DNA from: DATHZQ01 sp035458525
GTDB lineage: Bacteria > Actinomycetota > Acidimicrobiia > Spongiisociales > UBA5794
Length of the DNA: 22,668 nucleotides
Assembly: GCA_035458525.1 (NCBI GenBank)
Contig: DATHZQ010000165.1
Location: 1-22,668 of the forward strand
Reading direction: 5' to 3'
The notes below the pieces were generated by a model. The model was given only the letters and a program-made list of their open reading frames with translations. It was not told the origin of the DNA and ran no database searches. Position numbers and translations under genes: made by a program. Below, in pieces: positions 1 through 7,472 of this stretch; positions within the stretch are counted from its first letter, which is position 1, and each line of letters opens with the position of its first letter.

Positions 1-284
1 ATCCATGATCGTCCTCCCCGAGAAGGAAACTGTGCCTGCTCCACCTCACCAGGCGAACCGCCTTGCGACCAGGGCCGTTGCGCCGTTCTTCGGGATCGCC
101 CGGCGACCCTCCGAGCGCGCGGTACGTTCTCGGATGCGACGGAATCGCATGGCAGACAAGGACCTCGGCTCTTCGGAATTCAGGCAACATCCGCACCGAT
201 CATTGCCGTTGTCCGGCGTGGACCGAGCAAGTGGTGCCACCTCGGTCGCTGAGATCTCACGAAGCGTGTGTACGAGCCGGGAAG
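1..284. other. No convincing gene; probable eroded 5' part of the following pseudogene
   Basis: I see no reading frame on either strand here with protein-like composition. The short open frames are Arg/Ser-rich, as expected from GC-rich non-coding DNA. Recognisable protein sequence starts only near 288 on the + strand, so this stretch probably holds the degraded upstream part of that gene plus intergenic DNA. The left edge of the window cuts off any earlier context. Confidence 0.4.
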
Positions 285-287
285 CTG

Positions 288-980
288 GACAAAGGAACGA
301 TCTATCCACAGAAATGCGACGTCTCGCCGGACGGCCGGTGGTTCGCCGCGTCCATTCTCAAGGCGAACGCTGATTGGCCGGCCGGCGACATCTACGAGCA
401 GGTCTCCCGGTTGCCCTGACTGATGGCCCTGGCCGCATGGGAGGCAGGGACCACGTATACGCGGGGCTTCCACTTCACGGAGTCGTTGGGCGAGTCGATA
501 CTGGGAGAGCCCGATGTCGGTGACGACGCACCCATCCTTCGCCGCTACGGCCTCGGCCTCTACCGACTGCAGCAGTTCGCCGCGGAGCGCCGGCGCGGCT
601 GGGTCGAGTCCGCCGACACCCCGCCGCGTCCCGAGGGCGGCCACTGGGACGAGGGACGGGACGTGACCATGGAAGAGCCCCAGCCCGGTGCCAGCGCAAG
701 CACCAAGCTGACGGTCCGCGGTGGGTACGCCGCCTTCCGCACGATGCCCGGCTGGAACGACCCGGCCGAGTCCGCCATCGAGCACGCCGGAGACCTGATC
801 GTGCTCGACGACGCACAGTGGGCAGATTGGGACCGGAACGGTCGTCTGCTGGTCGCAACACTGGACGGTCGCGTCCAAATTCGAACGTTCGACGGCGGGC
901 AGGGGGTCGTGTGGGAAGAGGACCTGTCGGTGCTTCAGCCCGACCCGCAACCGGCCCCGGACTGGGCGAGCGAACCCTGA
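288..980 (+). pseudogene. Actinobacterial hypothetical protein interrupted by an in-frame TGA
   Basis: One reading frame carries protein-like sequence on both sides of a TGA at 417-419. Before it is a segment with the motif CDVSPDGRWFA ending in YEQVSRLP. After it come AWEAGTTYTRGFHF, RYGLGLYRLQQFAAERRRGW and a C-terminal part with WDRNGRLLVATLDGRVQIR. The frame does not shift, so the lesion is a single nonsense codon. I cannot name the family or function; the style resembles hypothetical proteins common in actinobacteria. No start codon with a ribosome site is visible, and sequence upstream of 288 in this frame does not look coding. The TGA could replace a TGG Trp codon. Selenocysteine is less likely because I find no suitable hairpin 16-37 nt downstream and no redox motif. 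An ATG at 423 could give a shortened product. The next gene, also damaged, overlaps the stop by 4 nt. Confidence 0.55.
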
Positions 981-1451
981 CCCGTCGCTTCCCATCACGG
1001 TCCGTTGCGACGTGGATGATGGTTGCCGCGCTCGTTGGGCCGGCCGCTTGTGCCGGCCGCTTGCGCCGGCTCATCGGACGACGACGCGCTGACCGGTGAA
1101 TCACTTCTCTCGGTGGACATCCCCGGAACGTCCGGTGGAGAGACGAGCGTTGCGCCCGATGGGGCGGTGACAAAGCTGTTCGACGTCGCAGGAGACTGGT
1201 CGGTCCTCGGTGTCGAGCTCGCCCGCATCGTCCAGGCGGAAGGCTCGACCATCACGGCGCTGAACTGTGTCGGAACCGGCAACGACATCATCGCCAACAA
1301 GCGCGTGGACGACGAGTGGCTGTTGCTGGAGTCGGGGGCCGGAGGCAGAGGCGCTGGAATCATCGTGAGCCGGGACCTCTCGCAGCAACCGCCCGGTCCG
1401 CTCATCGTCACGGGACGCTGCCCACGCGGGTTGGTCGATGCGGCCGGGTGA
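977..1451 (+). pseudogene. Frameshifted lipoprotein of unknown function
   Basis: Two frames must be joined to give a sensible protein. The first starts at a CTG (977-979) overlapping the upstream stop as CTGA and encodes a signal peptide: basic LTRRFPSRS, hydrophobic WMMVAALVGPAA, then Cys. The second continues as CAGSSDDDALTGESLL and runs to the TGA at 1451. A 13-bp tandem duplication inside the lipobox region (1040-1065) separates them; removing one copy restores VGPAACAGSSDDD in one frame. The mature part (about 130 residues) includes LFDVAGDWSVLGVELARI and NDIIANKRVDDEWLLLE and matches no family I recognise. The second frame could start at TTG 1023, but that product lacks a hydrophobic segment. 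The CTG start may itself be a decayed GTG or ATG. An assembly error is the main alternative. Confidence 0.5.
1040..1065. repeat. 13-bp tandem duplication
   Basis: Two adjacent 13-bp copies (1040-1052 and 1053-1065) of CCGGCCGCTTGYG differ at one base. Because 13 is not a multiple of three, the duplication shifts the lipoprotein reading frame exactly at its lipobox. Confidence 0.8.
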
Positions 1452-1568
1452 CGGCGCCAGTCCCCCAGTTGGTGAGGACCCTTCCGGCGGGACCCGATAG
1501 CGACGGTTGGCCACTGGTCCGACCCCGGAGAGCGGCAGATCCTGCGATACGGGGACAAAGGAGTGGAC

Positions 1569-2765
1569 ATGCAAACCGACCGCTCATCGAAACCATCGCC
1601 GCGCATCGGTCTCGTGCTTGCGGGCGCCGTAGCCCGCGGAGCCTACGAAGCGGGGGCGCTCTCAGTGATGCTTCCAGCATTGGAGGCGCGCGGCGAGCGC
1701 CCCAAGACCCTCGTGGGGACCAGCTCGGGCGCCCTCAACGCCGCGTTCCTCGCCGCCAAAGCCCACGTCCCGGCTGCGGAGGCGACTGAGCAGCTCGTGA
1801 GCCTCTGGTCGAACATGGAGTCCGGCCAGGTGTTCCGCCTCCCCGTCACGCTGCCGCTGCGGCTGGCGAGCCGGCTGGACCGAGGGCTCCTCGACACCTC
1901 ACCGCTCGAGAAGACGATTCGCGACGCACTCGGCGAGCCGCGTCGCATCGCCCTCAACCTCCGCAACGGCGACCTCGACGCGCTCGCTGTCGTCGCCACC
2001 CATGCGGCGACAGGCCGAACGACCGTGTTCGCGGAACTCGGCGACCGGGTCGCCCTCCCCGCCAACGACGATCGCAAGGGCATCGACTACGTGGCCGCCG
2101 ATGGCGGCATCGGCCCGCGGCACCTGATGGCGTCAGCGGCGGTTCCCGCGGCCTTCCCGCCGATCGAGATCGGCGGCGAGTGGTATGTCGACGGTGGGCT
2201 ACGGCTCAACACGCCGATCAAGCCGGCACTCAGCCTCCGCGTCGATCGCGTGGCGGTAGTGGCGACCGATCCTGCACTCCACCGCACGAGCCCGCAGCCA
2301 GAGCCAGGCAGTCGCCGCCGCCCCGACTTGGACGATGCGTTTCTGCTCTTCATGCAGGCGGCACTTTCCGATCCTCTCATCGAGGACATGCACCGGCTGG
2401 CGCGGACCAACACGTTGATCGAGGAAGCCACCTCCGGGGCGGGAGACGAGATCGAGAGCGTCGACTCCAACGGCAGCGAGCGCAAGATGCGGACCATCCC
2501 CTATCTCTTCGCGGGCCCCGAGGAACGGGGTGTGCTCGGCCGCAAAGCTGCCGAGGTCGCCGAGCGGCTCGGCATCTCGGAGTCGAGGATCCTCAGTTGG
2601 GTGGCCGGCCAACAGGGTTCACAGCAGAAGGAGCTGCTGAGCTACGTGCTGTTCGAACCGGAGTTCGCACGCGAAGCCATCGAACTGGGACGCGCCGATG
2701 CCGAGCGGGAGTTCAAGACGCTGGCCGACCTCGGCACGGATTGGCGTATCGAGCCCCTCGCGTAG
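1569..2765 (+). CDS. Patatin-like phospholipase family protein
   Basis: This 398-residue protein has the features of a patatin-fold serine lipid acyl hydrolase with a Ser-Asp dyad. The N-terminal LVLAGAVARGAYEAGAL is the Gly-rich oxyanion region followed by the conserved basic residue. GTSSGALNA carries the G-x-S-x-G nucleophile, Ser52. YVDGG contains the catalytic Asp208. The protein is expected to be cytosolic or membrane-associated, as I see no signal peptide. The last 150 residues are a helical extension of unknown role. I chose ATG 1569 because AAAGGAG at 1557-1563 lies 5 nt upstream; an in-frame GTG at 1563 overlaps this ribosome site and is unlikely. The gene stands alone and converges on gpsA. 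The lipid substrate cannot be told from sequence. Confidence 0.9.
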   Translation: MQTDRSSKPSPRIGLVLAGAVARGAYEAGALSVMLPALEARGERPKTLVGTSSGALNAAFLAAKAHVPAAEATEQLVSLWSNMESGQVFRLPVTLPLRLASRLDRGLLDTSPLEKTIRDALGEPRRIALNLRNGDLDALAVVATHAATGRTTVFAELGDRVALPANDDRKGIDYVAADGGIGPRHLMASAAVPAAFPPIEIGGEWYVDGGLRLNTPIKPALSLRVDRVAVVATDPALHRTSPQPEPGSRRRPDLDDAFLLFMQAALSDPLIEDMHRLARTNTLIEEATSGAGDEIESVDSNGSERKMRTIPYLFAGPEERGVLGRKAAEVAERLGISESRILSWVAGQQGSQQKELLSYVLFEPEFAREAIELGRADAEREFKTLADLGTDWRIEPLA

Positions 2766-2788
2766 GCGGCGTCGAGCTCGATCGCCGC
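2766..2788. terminator. Palindromic hairpin between convergent genes
   Basis: GCGGCG (2766-2771) pairs with CGCCGC (2783-2788) around an inner TCGAGCTCGA. It fills the 24-bp gap between the patatin stop and the gpsA stop. No T-tract is present on either strand, so efficient intrinsic termination is uncertain. Its placement suggests a bidirectional terminator. Confidence 0.45.
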
Positions 2789-2789
2789 G

Positions 2790-3791
2790 TCAGCGCCCGT
2801 CGATCTCCCGCTCGTCTCGCAGCCGGCGCGTCATGAGCTCGGTGGCGACCGCCTCCGGCTCCTTGGCCTCGTACAGCACCGCATACACCTGGTCGGCGAT
2901 CGGCATCTCGACTCCGAGCTGTTGGGCGAGTGCGTGCACCGCCTGGGTCGTCTTCACGCCTTCGGCGACCATGTTCATCTCGCCGACGATCTCGTCGAGC
3001 TTCTTCCCGCGCCCGAGTTGCACGCCAACGGTCCGGTTGCGTGACAGGGCTCCGGTGCACGTGAGCACGAGATCGCCCATCCCCGACAGCCCGGCGAACG
3101 TCAGCGGGTTACCACCGCGGGCGACGCCCAGCCGGGTGATCTCGGCCAGGCCTCGCGTGATGAGCGCCGCCATCGTGTTGCTGCCGTACCGCAGGCCCTC
3201 GACGATGCCCGCGGCGATGGCGATGACGTTCTTGAGCGCTCCGCCGAGCTCGACGCTGAGGACATCGTCGGAGGAGTAGACACGGAATCTCGGCGTTGCA
3301 CAGAGATCGCGCACCAGACGCGAGTTGTCCGCGGAGCGGCTGGCAGCCACGACGGCCGTCGGGTGCTCGACAGCGACCTCGCGGGCGAACGACGGCCCCG
3401 ACAGCGCTGTGATGGCGGCCGCCGCATCCGGTACGACTTCGGCGAAGATCTCGCTGGGGGTCAGCAGCGTGCCGACCTCGATGCCTTTCGATACGGTCAC
3501 GAGCAGCTGGGACGCGACCCTTTCCCTGAGTGGCTCATATGTCGTGCGGATGAACTGGGTTGGCACGGCGTTCACGATCACGGGGAACTCGCTGATCGCA
3601 AGCGACAGGTCGGCCACGGCACGCAGGCTCTCGTGGAGCCGGATGCCCGGAAGGAACATGGAGTTCTCGCGTCTCGTGTTGATGCTCGCAACCACGTCGG
3701 GCTCCCGAGCCCAGATCGTCGTCGCAACCCCTTTTGCCGCCAGCAGGTTTGCGAGGGCTGTCCCCCACGAGCCTGCTCCGACGACCAACAC
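2790..3791 (-). CDS. gpsA: NAD(P)+-dependent glycerol-3-phosphate dehydrogenase
   Basis: The enzyme reduces dihydroxyacetone phosphate to sn-glycerol 3-phosphate, the backbone for phospholipid synthesis, in the cytosol. The protein starts almost directly with the dinucleotide-binding motif VVGAGSWGTALA. It then shows NAVPTQFIR, SKGIE, LSGPSFAREV and GGALKNVIAIAAGI, which includes the catalytic Lys, and ends with the all-helical substrate domain (AGLSGMGDLVLTC, GRNRT-like SRNRTVGVQLG). At 333 residues the length is normal. The start is odd. The canonical choice is GTG at 3791, with no ribosome site at a good distance. A strong AAGGAGG (3823-3817) lies 7 nt before an in-frame ATT at 3809, which would add PVFTH and give the usual N-terminal length. 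The gene stands alone, convergent with the phospholipase. Confidence 0.95.
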   Translation of the reverse strand: MLVVGAGSWGTALANLLAAKGVATTIWAREPDVVASINTRRENSMFLPGIRLHESLRAVADLSLAISEFPVIVNAVPTQFIRTTYEPLRERVASQLLVTVSKGIEVGTLLTPSEIFAEVVPDAAAAITALSGPSFAREVAVEHPTAVVAASRSADNSRLVRDLCATPRFRVYSSDDVLSVELGGALKNVIAIAAGIVEGLRYGSNTMAALITRGLAEITRLGVARGGNPLTFAGLSGMGDLVLTCTGALSRNRTVGVQLGRGKKLDEIVGEMNMVAEGVKTTQAVHALAQQLGVEMPIADQVYAVLYEAKEPEAVATELMTRRLRDEREIDGR

Positions 3792-3956
3792 ATGCGTGAA
3801 GACTGGAATGTCCGCTCCTCCTTCCCGTCAGCAAGGACGCCAGGTGCCCCGGGCCATCACAACAGATCGCTTCCCGTTGACCCCCGCACGTCTGTCGCGT
3901 GATTTTCCCCGCCGGGTGACACGACCCAGCGTTCGCCGTCGCCCCTCCGGAAACCG

Positions 3957-4313
3957 CTATTCGTTCTCGTTGAGACCGAGCAGGTTGCCGGCCGGGTCGG
4001 CAAACATCGCAAAGGTCACGGTATCTGGGATCACCGTACTCGGCACGATGGTGCGCCCGCCCGCTGCCTCGATCTGAGCCAGCTGGTCATCGATGCTGTC
4101 GACATCGAAGTACATGGTCAGATAGCTCACCATGTCTTCCATGCCTTTGCCGACCGCTCCTCCGCTCCCTCCGGCTTCGTCTCCGGAGACGGTGAAATCG
4201 GAATCGAGTCCCGGCACCGCGGCGAGATTCCAGCCGAAGACTCCCGCATAGAAGTCTCCCAATCCATCGCCGTCTTCGCCCATGATCTCCCAGTGGGTGA
4301 CTGGACTGCCCAT
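3957..4313 (-). CDS. VOC-superfamily (glyoxalase/bleomycin-resistance fold) protein
   Basis: This 118-residue protein is one vicinal-oxygen-chelate unit with two beta-alpha-beta-beta-beta modules. The N-terminal MGSPVTHWEIMGEDGDGLGDFYAGVFGW is typical of the small actinobacterial VOC group. The second module ends with FAMFADPAGNLLGL, in the usual FxDPxGN form. His9 near the N-terminus and the Glu residues at the second module could bind a metal. The substrate is not predictable. I start at ATG 4313 because homologues begin at this MGxPVxxWEI motif; the open frame runs further upstream to 4457 but that part is Arg-rich and overlaps the divergent promoter area. An inverted repeat (4321-4345) sits just upstream. 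Confidence 0.85.
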   Translation of the reverse strand: MGSPVTHWEIMGEDGDGLGDFYAGVFGWNLAAVPGLDSDFTVSGDEAGGSGGAVGKGMEDMVSYLTMYFDVDSIDDQLAQIEAAGGRTIVPSTVIPDTVTFAMFADPAGNLLGLNENE

Positions 4314-4320
4314 GTGTGCA

Positions 4321-4345
4321 CGTCCGTCCTCATTGAAGACGGACG
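4321..4345. promoter_or_regulatory. 8-bp inverted repeat upstream of the VOC gene
   Basis: CGTCCGTC (4321-4328) and GACGGACG (4338-4345) are perfect inverted copies with a 9-nt spacer. The repeat ends 7 nt before the VOC start codon, so it would form a hairpin at the 5' end of the mRNA or act as an operator. No regulator can be assigned. Confidence 0.4.
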
Positions 4346-4411
4346 CTAGCCCGCGTCGCCTCAGGTTGCGGGCCGCGACGCGCCTCGAATCACGCCAACC
4401 TGGGGCAGCGA

Positions 4412-4417
4412 TAGACT
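4412..4417 (+). promoter_or_regulatory. Candidate -10 element for a leaderless transcript
   Basis: TAGACT ends 6 nt before the GTG at 4424, so transcription would begin at or next to the start codon. Leaderless mRNAs with a -10 at this spacing are common in actinobacteria. No clear -35 is seen and there is no ribosome site upstream of the GTG, which fits the leaderless reading. Confidence 0.45.
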
Positions 4418-4423
4418 CGCCGG

Positions 4424-4918
4424 GTGCCACGCCGCCTGTCCGCATTGATCCCGGCACTGGCGCTCGTCGCCGCCGGATGCGCCACTTCCCCGTCGAACAT
4501 CGATGACATTGCCGAGCTGCCGGCGGTCACCACGGGCGAGGTGGCGGCATTGGTGGCGGAATCTGGGCGACCGGTCGTGCTCAACGTGTGGGCCTCTTGG
4601 TGCATCCCGTGCCGGTCGGAAGCCCCGCTGCTCGACCGCGCCGCCGCCGAGTTCGCCGGCACGGTCGAGTTCGTGGGCCTGAACGTCCGCGACAGCCAGA
4701 CTGGTGCCCGCGGCTTCATCGCCGAATTCCTTCCCGACGCCGAGTTCACTCACCTGTTCGATGGAGCAGGGAACATACCGGTGGATCTCGGCGGGTCACG
4801 TGCGGTGCCACTGACGTTCTTCTATGCGGCGGGTGGTGAGCTGATGGAGCTCCACACCGGAGTGCTCGACGAGCGTACGCTCGCTCTCCAGATCGACGAG
4901 CTGCTGGCCCGCGGCTGA
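4424..4918 (+). CDS. TlpA/ResA-like thioredoxin-fold lipoprotein
   Basis: This 164-residue protein is a membrane-anchored thiol-disulfide oxidoreductase acting outside the cytoplasmic membrane. The N-terminus is a lipoprotein signal, MPRRLSALIPALALVAAGC, with lipobox Cys19. The thioredoxin domain has NVWASWCIPCRSEAPLL with the redox pair Cys60 and Cys63, and a later VPLTFF with the expected cis-Pro. Start is GTG 4424, probably leaderless. It shares one base with the next start (TGATG), so it is translationally coupled to the Lgt-like membrane protein. The likely role is reducing or oxidising extracytoplasmic thiols, for example in cytochrome or lipoprotein maturation; the partner is not known. 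A second TlpA-like lipoprotein with UxxC lies convergently just downstream. Confidence 0.9.
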   Translation: MPRRLSALIPALALVAAGCATSPSNIDDIAELPAVTTGEVAALVAESGRPVVLNVWASWCIPCRSEAPLLDRAAAEFAGTVEFVGLNVRDSQTGARGFIAEFLPDAEFTHLFDGAGNIPVDLGGSRAVPLTFFYAAGGELMELHTGVLDERTLALQIDELLARG

Positions 4919-5622
4919 TGGAGTTCACGCTGCTCGGGTCGGTAGCCGTCGCCGTGGCCGGCGTCTACGGAATGATCTGGTGGGAGGCGCGGCGCGGCAA
5001 CGCCGCCAACTGCACCAAGAACCTCTGGGACATCGCCATGGCGGCCATCGTCGCCGGCGTGTTCGTCGGGCGCATTGCCGCCATGGTGGCCGACGGCGTC
5101 AACCCGCTGGTGAACCCCGGGGACATCCTCATCGTGCGCGCCGGGGTGGCGACGGGATGGGCAACCGTGGCGGCGATCGCCACCGCGGCGTGGCTCGGGA
5201 GAGACGAGCTGTGGCCGGTTCTCGACGGCTTGGCAGCTGCATCGCTGGCAGGACTCGCCGGCTGGCATGCGGGTTGCCTGACCCGCGACGCTTGCCTTGG
5301 CGCACCGACCGACCTGCCGTGGGCCATGACGCAACCCGGCTCGCCGGTCGGCCGGCATCCCGTGGAGCTCTATGCGGCCCTGGTGCTCGCCGCCGCCTCG
5401 ATCGCACTCGCTTGGTGGAGGAGGAGCAAGCCACCGGCACCGGGCACCGCCGCGGCTACGGCGCTGCTGGTTGCGTCACTCAGCCGCCTCGCGACCGAAC
5501 CGCTGCGGCCCACGCTCAGCGGAGGCCCGGTGGGCTGGTACCTCGCGGGCGTCGTCGTAGGAACGCTCGGGATCATGTGGTCGACACGGCGGCACCGAGC
5601 CGCGGCTGCAGCAGGCGGTTAG
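4918..5622 (+). CDS. Lgt-like (prolipoprotein diacylglyceryl transferase family) membrane protein
   Basis: The product is a 234-residue polytopic membrane protein with about six hydrophobic segments (roughly residues 3-20, 37-56, 75-94, 104-122, 153-170 and 205-222). The motif GRHPVELYAAL near residues 147-157 matches the HPxxLYE region of Lgt, and LAGWHAGCLTRDACLG corresponds to the usual GRxGCxxxGCCxG-type loop, though less conserved. True Lgt transfers diacylglycerol from phosphatidylglycerol to the lipobox Cys. This protein is shorter than typical Lgt and lacks a clear GRxGNFxN signature, so it may be a divergent paralogue. Coupling to a lipoprotein gene by a TGATG overlap, with another lipoprotein gene converging on its stop by a 4-bp TTAG overlap, supports a lipoprotein-linked role. 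Confidence 0.75.
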   Translation: MEFTLLGSVAVAVAGVYGMIWWEARRGNAANCTKNLWDIAMAAIVAGVFVGRIAAMVADGVNPLVNPGDILIVRAGVATGWATVAAIATAAWLGRDELWPVLDGLAAASLAGLAGWHAGCLTRDACLGAPTDLPWAMTQPGSPVGRHPVELYAALVLAAASIALAWWRRSKPPAPGTAAATALLVASLSRLATEPLRPTLSGGPVGWYLAGVVVGTLGIMWSTRRHRAAAAAGG

Positions 5623-6263
5623 CCGGACAGAGCGACGAGGTTGTCGATGCGGCTGCGGATGTCACTCTCATCGAGGAGGCCAGGCCAACCGTCGACGATC
5701 GTGTCACCACCCGTGATCAGGAAAGTGACGGGCTGATACGGGACGCCGTAGAGATCCCAGACCGAGTCGTCCAGACCCCACAGCAGCGCGTCTCCGAACA
5801 GCTCGTCGGCACGGGAGGCCGTGGAGCCGAGGTCAGAGCGGCCTGCAACGGCGACAAACTCAACCGTGTCGGTGTAGTCCTGAGAGATGTTGGCGACGAC
5901 GGGCAACTCCCGCCGACACGACGGTCACCACTCCGCCCAGAAGACCAGGTAGACCGGCTTCTCCTCTGCGCTGAGCGAGAACTCGCCGCCGTCACCGAGC
6001 GCAAGCGTGAAATCAGGCGCAGGATCGCCTTCGGGTTCCGCCTTCGGCTCGCCGCTCGTCGTGGTCTCGGCCACGTCGTCGGAGTGGTCGTCGTCGCCCA
6101 TGGCCTCGGTCGAAGTCGTCGCCGGTGCTTCGGTGTCGTCGGCGACCGTGGACTCGGAGGCAGCAGGCGCTCCTGTCGAGCCGTCCGCAGCATCGTCGCC
6201 GGCGCCACCGCATGCGGCGGCGACCAGGGCAAGCACGATCAACAAGAAGGACCAGCGTTTCAT
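5619..6263 (-). CDS. TlpA-like thioredoxin-fold lipoprotein with a selenocysteine (UxxC) active site
   Basis: Read through an in-frame TGA (5927-5925), this is a 214-residue extracytoplasmic lipoprotein. It has a signal MKRWSFLLIVLALVAAAC with lipobox Cys18, then an acidic Ser/Thr/Ala-rich linker to about residue 85. The TlpA-like domain follows: DPAPDFTL, YLVFWAEW-U-PSCRRELPVVANI, a later FVAVAGRSD and YQPVTFLI with the cis-Pro. The TGA is codon 113, precisely where the first Cys of WCxxC belongs; Cys116 is the partner. A SECIS-like hairpin starts 9 nt after the TGA. Protein-like sequence is equally good on both sides. The alternative is a nonsense mutation of a Cys codon, but a second gene in the window (formate dehydrogenase) also carries a Sec codon. 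Start ATG 6263 fits the signal peptide; ATG 6275 is also possible. Confidence 0.75.
5897..5915 (-). promoter_or_regulatory. Candidate bacterial SECIS hairpin for the thioredoxin-like selenoprotein
   Basis: On the minus strand CGGCGGG (5915-5909) pairs with CCCGUCG (5903-5897), one G-U pair included, around the loop AGUUG. The loop begins 16 nt after the UGA and has G as its second base. This is within the bacterial SECIS model as I know it (loop about 16-37 nt after UGA, G in the first two loop bases), though at the short edge. Confidence 0.55.
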
Positions 6264-6350
6264 CGTGGGCAACATTAGACCGGACGATTCCGTACTCGAG
6301 CTCGCTGGCACCGAGTTCACCGATTGTTCAGGCTTGGACCACCTGCGGCG

Positions 6351-7379
6351 TCACGCAGAGCCCGAGAACGCGACGGCACGTTCGAGCACCGCAAGGGCAT
6401 CGCCGGCGTCGAGCGCCTGTATCGCCAAGTCCATGCCCTCGGTGAATCCGTCGGCGAGCCCGGCGGCAACGATCGCAGGCGCTGCGTTGATGAGGGCGAT
6501 GTCACGTTTGGGGCCCGGCGTGCCTTCGAGGATGCCGAGCGTGATGGCCTTGTTCTCATCGACGTCGCCGCCCAGCAGTTCGCCGTGAACGGCGCGGGGG
6601 ATGCCGAAATCCTCGGGAGTGAACTCTGCATGGGTGATCTCCCCGTCGATCAGCCGGTAGATGATCGACGGGGCGGTGGTAGTGAGCTCATCGAGACCAT
6701 CCTCGCCGTGAAACACGAAGGCGGTCTCCGCTCCGGTGTTCCGCAGCACCTCGATCATCTTGCCGGCGAGTTGCGGGTCGGCGACGCCCATGGCGTACCG
6801 CTTGGCCCGCGCCGGGTTGCACAACGGACCGAGGATGTTGAACACCGTGCGAAACCCGATCTCCCGGCGCACCGGACCGGCGTGCCGCATCGCCGGGTGG
6901 TAGCGGGGGGCGAAGAAGAAGCCGAACCCCACGGTTCGGATCATCTCGACGGTCGCCTCCGGGGACAGCTCGATGTCGATGCCGAGGGCCTCGAGGATGT
7001 CGGCCGAGCCAGTCTTCGACGACGCAGCTCGGTTGCCGTGCTTTGCCACCTTGGCGCCGGCCCCTGCGGCGATGAAAGCCGCGGTCGTCGAGATGTTGAA
7101 CGTTCCCGACTTGTCGCCGCCGGTGCCCACGATGTCCACCACGTCGTCTCCTGCGTCCACGGTCACCGCAGCATCGAGCATGGCCTCGACCATGCCCGTG
7201 ATCTCGTCGCTCGTCTCGCCTTTGGCGCGGAGTCCGGTCACGAGGGAAGCGATCTGCGCCGGGGTGGCGTCACCTGCCATCACGCGGGCCATCGCGGCGT
7301 TCGCCGTCTCACGGGAAAGCGACTCGCCGGCGGCCAGCGCACCCAGGGTGCGGGCCCAGTCGAAGGATCTATCGGTCAC
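6351..7379 (-). CDS. trpD: Anthranilate phosphoribosyltransferase
   Basis: The enzyme transfers phosphoribose from PRPP to anthranilate, the second step of tryptophan synthesis after chorismate. At 342 residues it is of normal length. The signature DIVGTGGDKSGTFNIST (GTGGD at residues 85-89) binds PRPP, followed by VAKHGNRAASSKTGSAD for anthranilate and metal. Later motifs RYHPAMRH, VRREIGFRTVFNILGPLCNP and HGEDGLDELT are also standard. The start is GTG 7379. No other trp genes are nearby, so the pathway is scattered in this genome. The gene precedes the selenoprotein on the same strand with an 87-bp gap; co-transcription is possible. Confidence 0.97.
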   Translation of the reverse strand: MTDRSFDWARTLGALAAGESLSRETANAAMARVMAGDATPAQIASLVTGLRAKGETSDEITGMVEAMLDAAVTVDAGDDVVDIVGTGGDKSGTFNISTTAAFIAAGAGAKVAKHGNRAASSKTGSADILEALGIDIELSPEATVEMIRTVGFGFFFAPRYHPAMRHAGPVRREIGFRTVFNILGPLCNPARAKRYAMGVADPQLAGKMIEVLRNTGAETAFVFHGEDGLDELTTTAPSIIYRLIDGEITHAEFTPEDFGIPRAVHGELLGGDVDENKAITLGILEGTPGPKRDIALINAAPAIVAAGLADGFTEGMDLAIQALDAGDALAVLERAVAFSGSA

Positions 7380-7472
7380 GGCCGCGAGGCTACATCCCTG
7401 AACTCCCGGCGCGCCAGATGGCGAGCGGACGCCCGCTTCCCCAACGTCGAAGATGGGAGGGCACGGTCGAGA

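Noticed and set aside
417..460. Third selenoprotein at the TGA in the first gene
   Set aside because: The only nearby hairpin (GGCC-CU-GGCC) is too close to the TGA, with a 2-nt loop, and the protein context is not redox-like.
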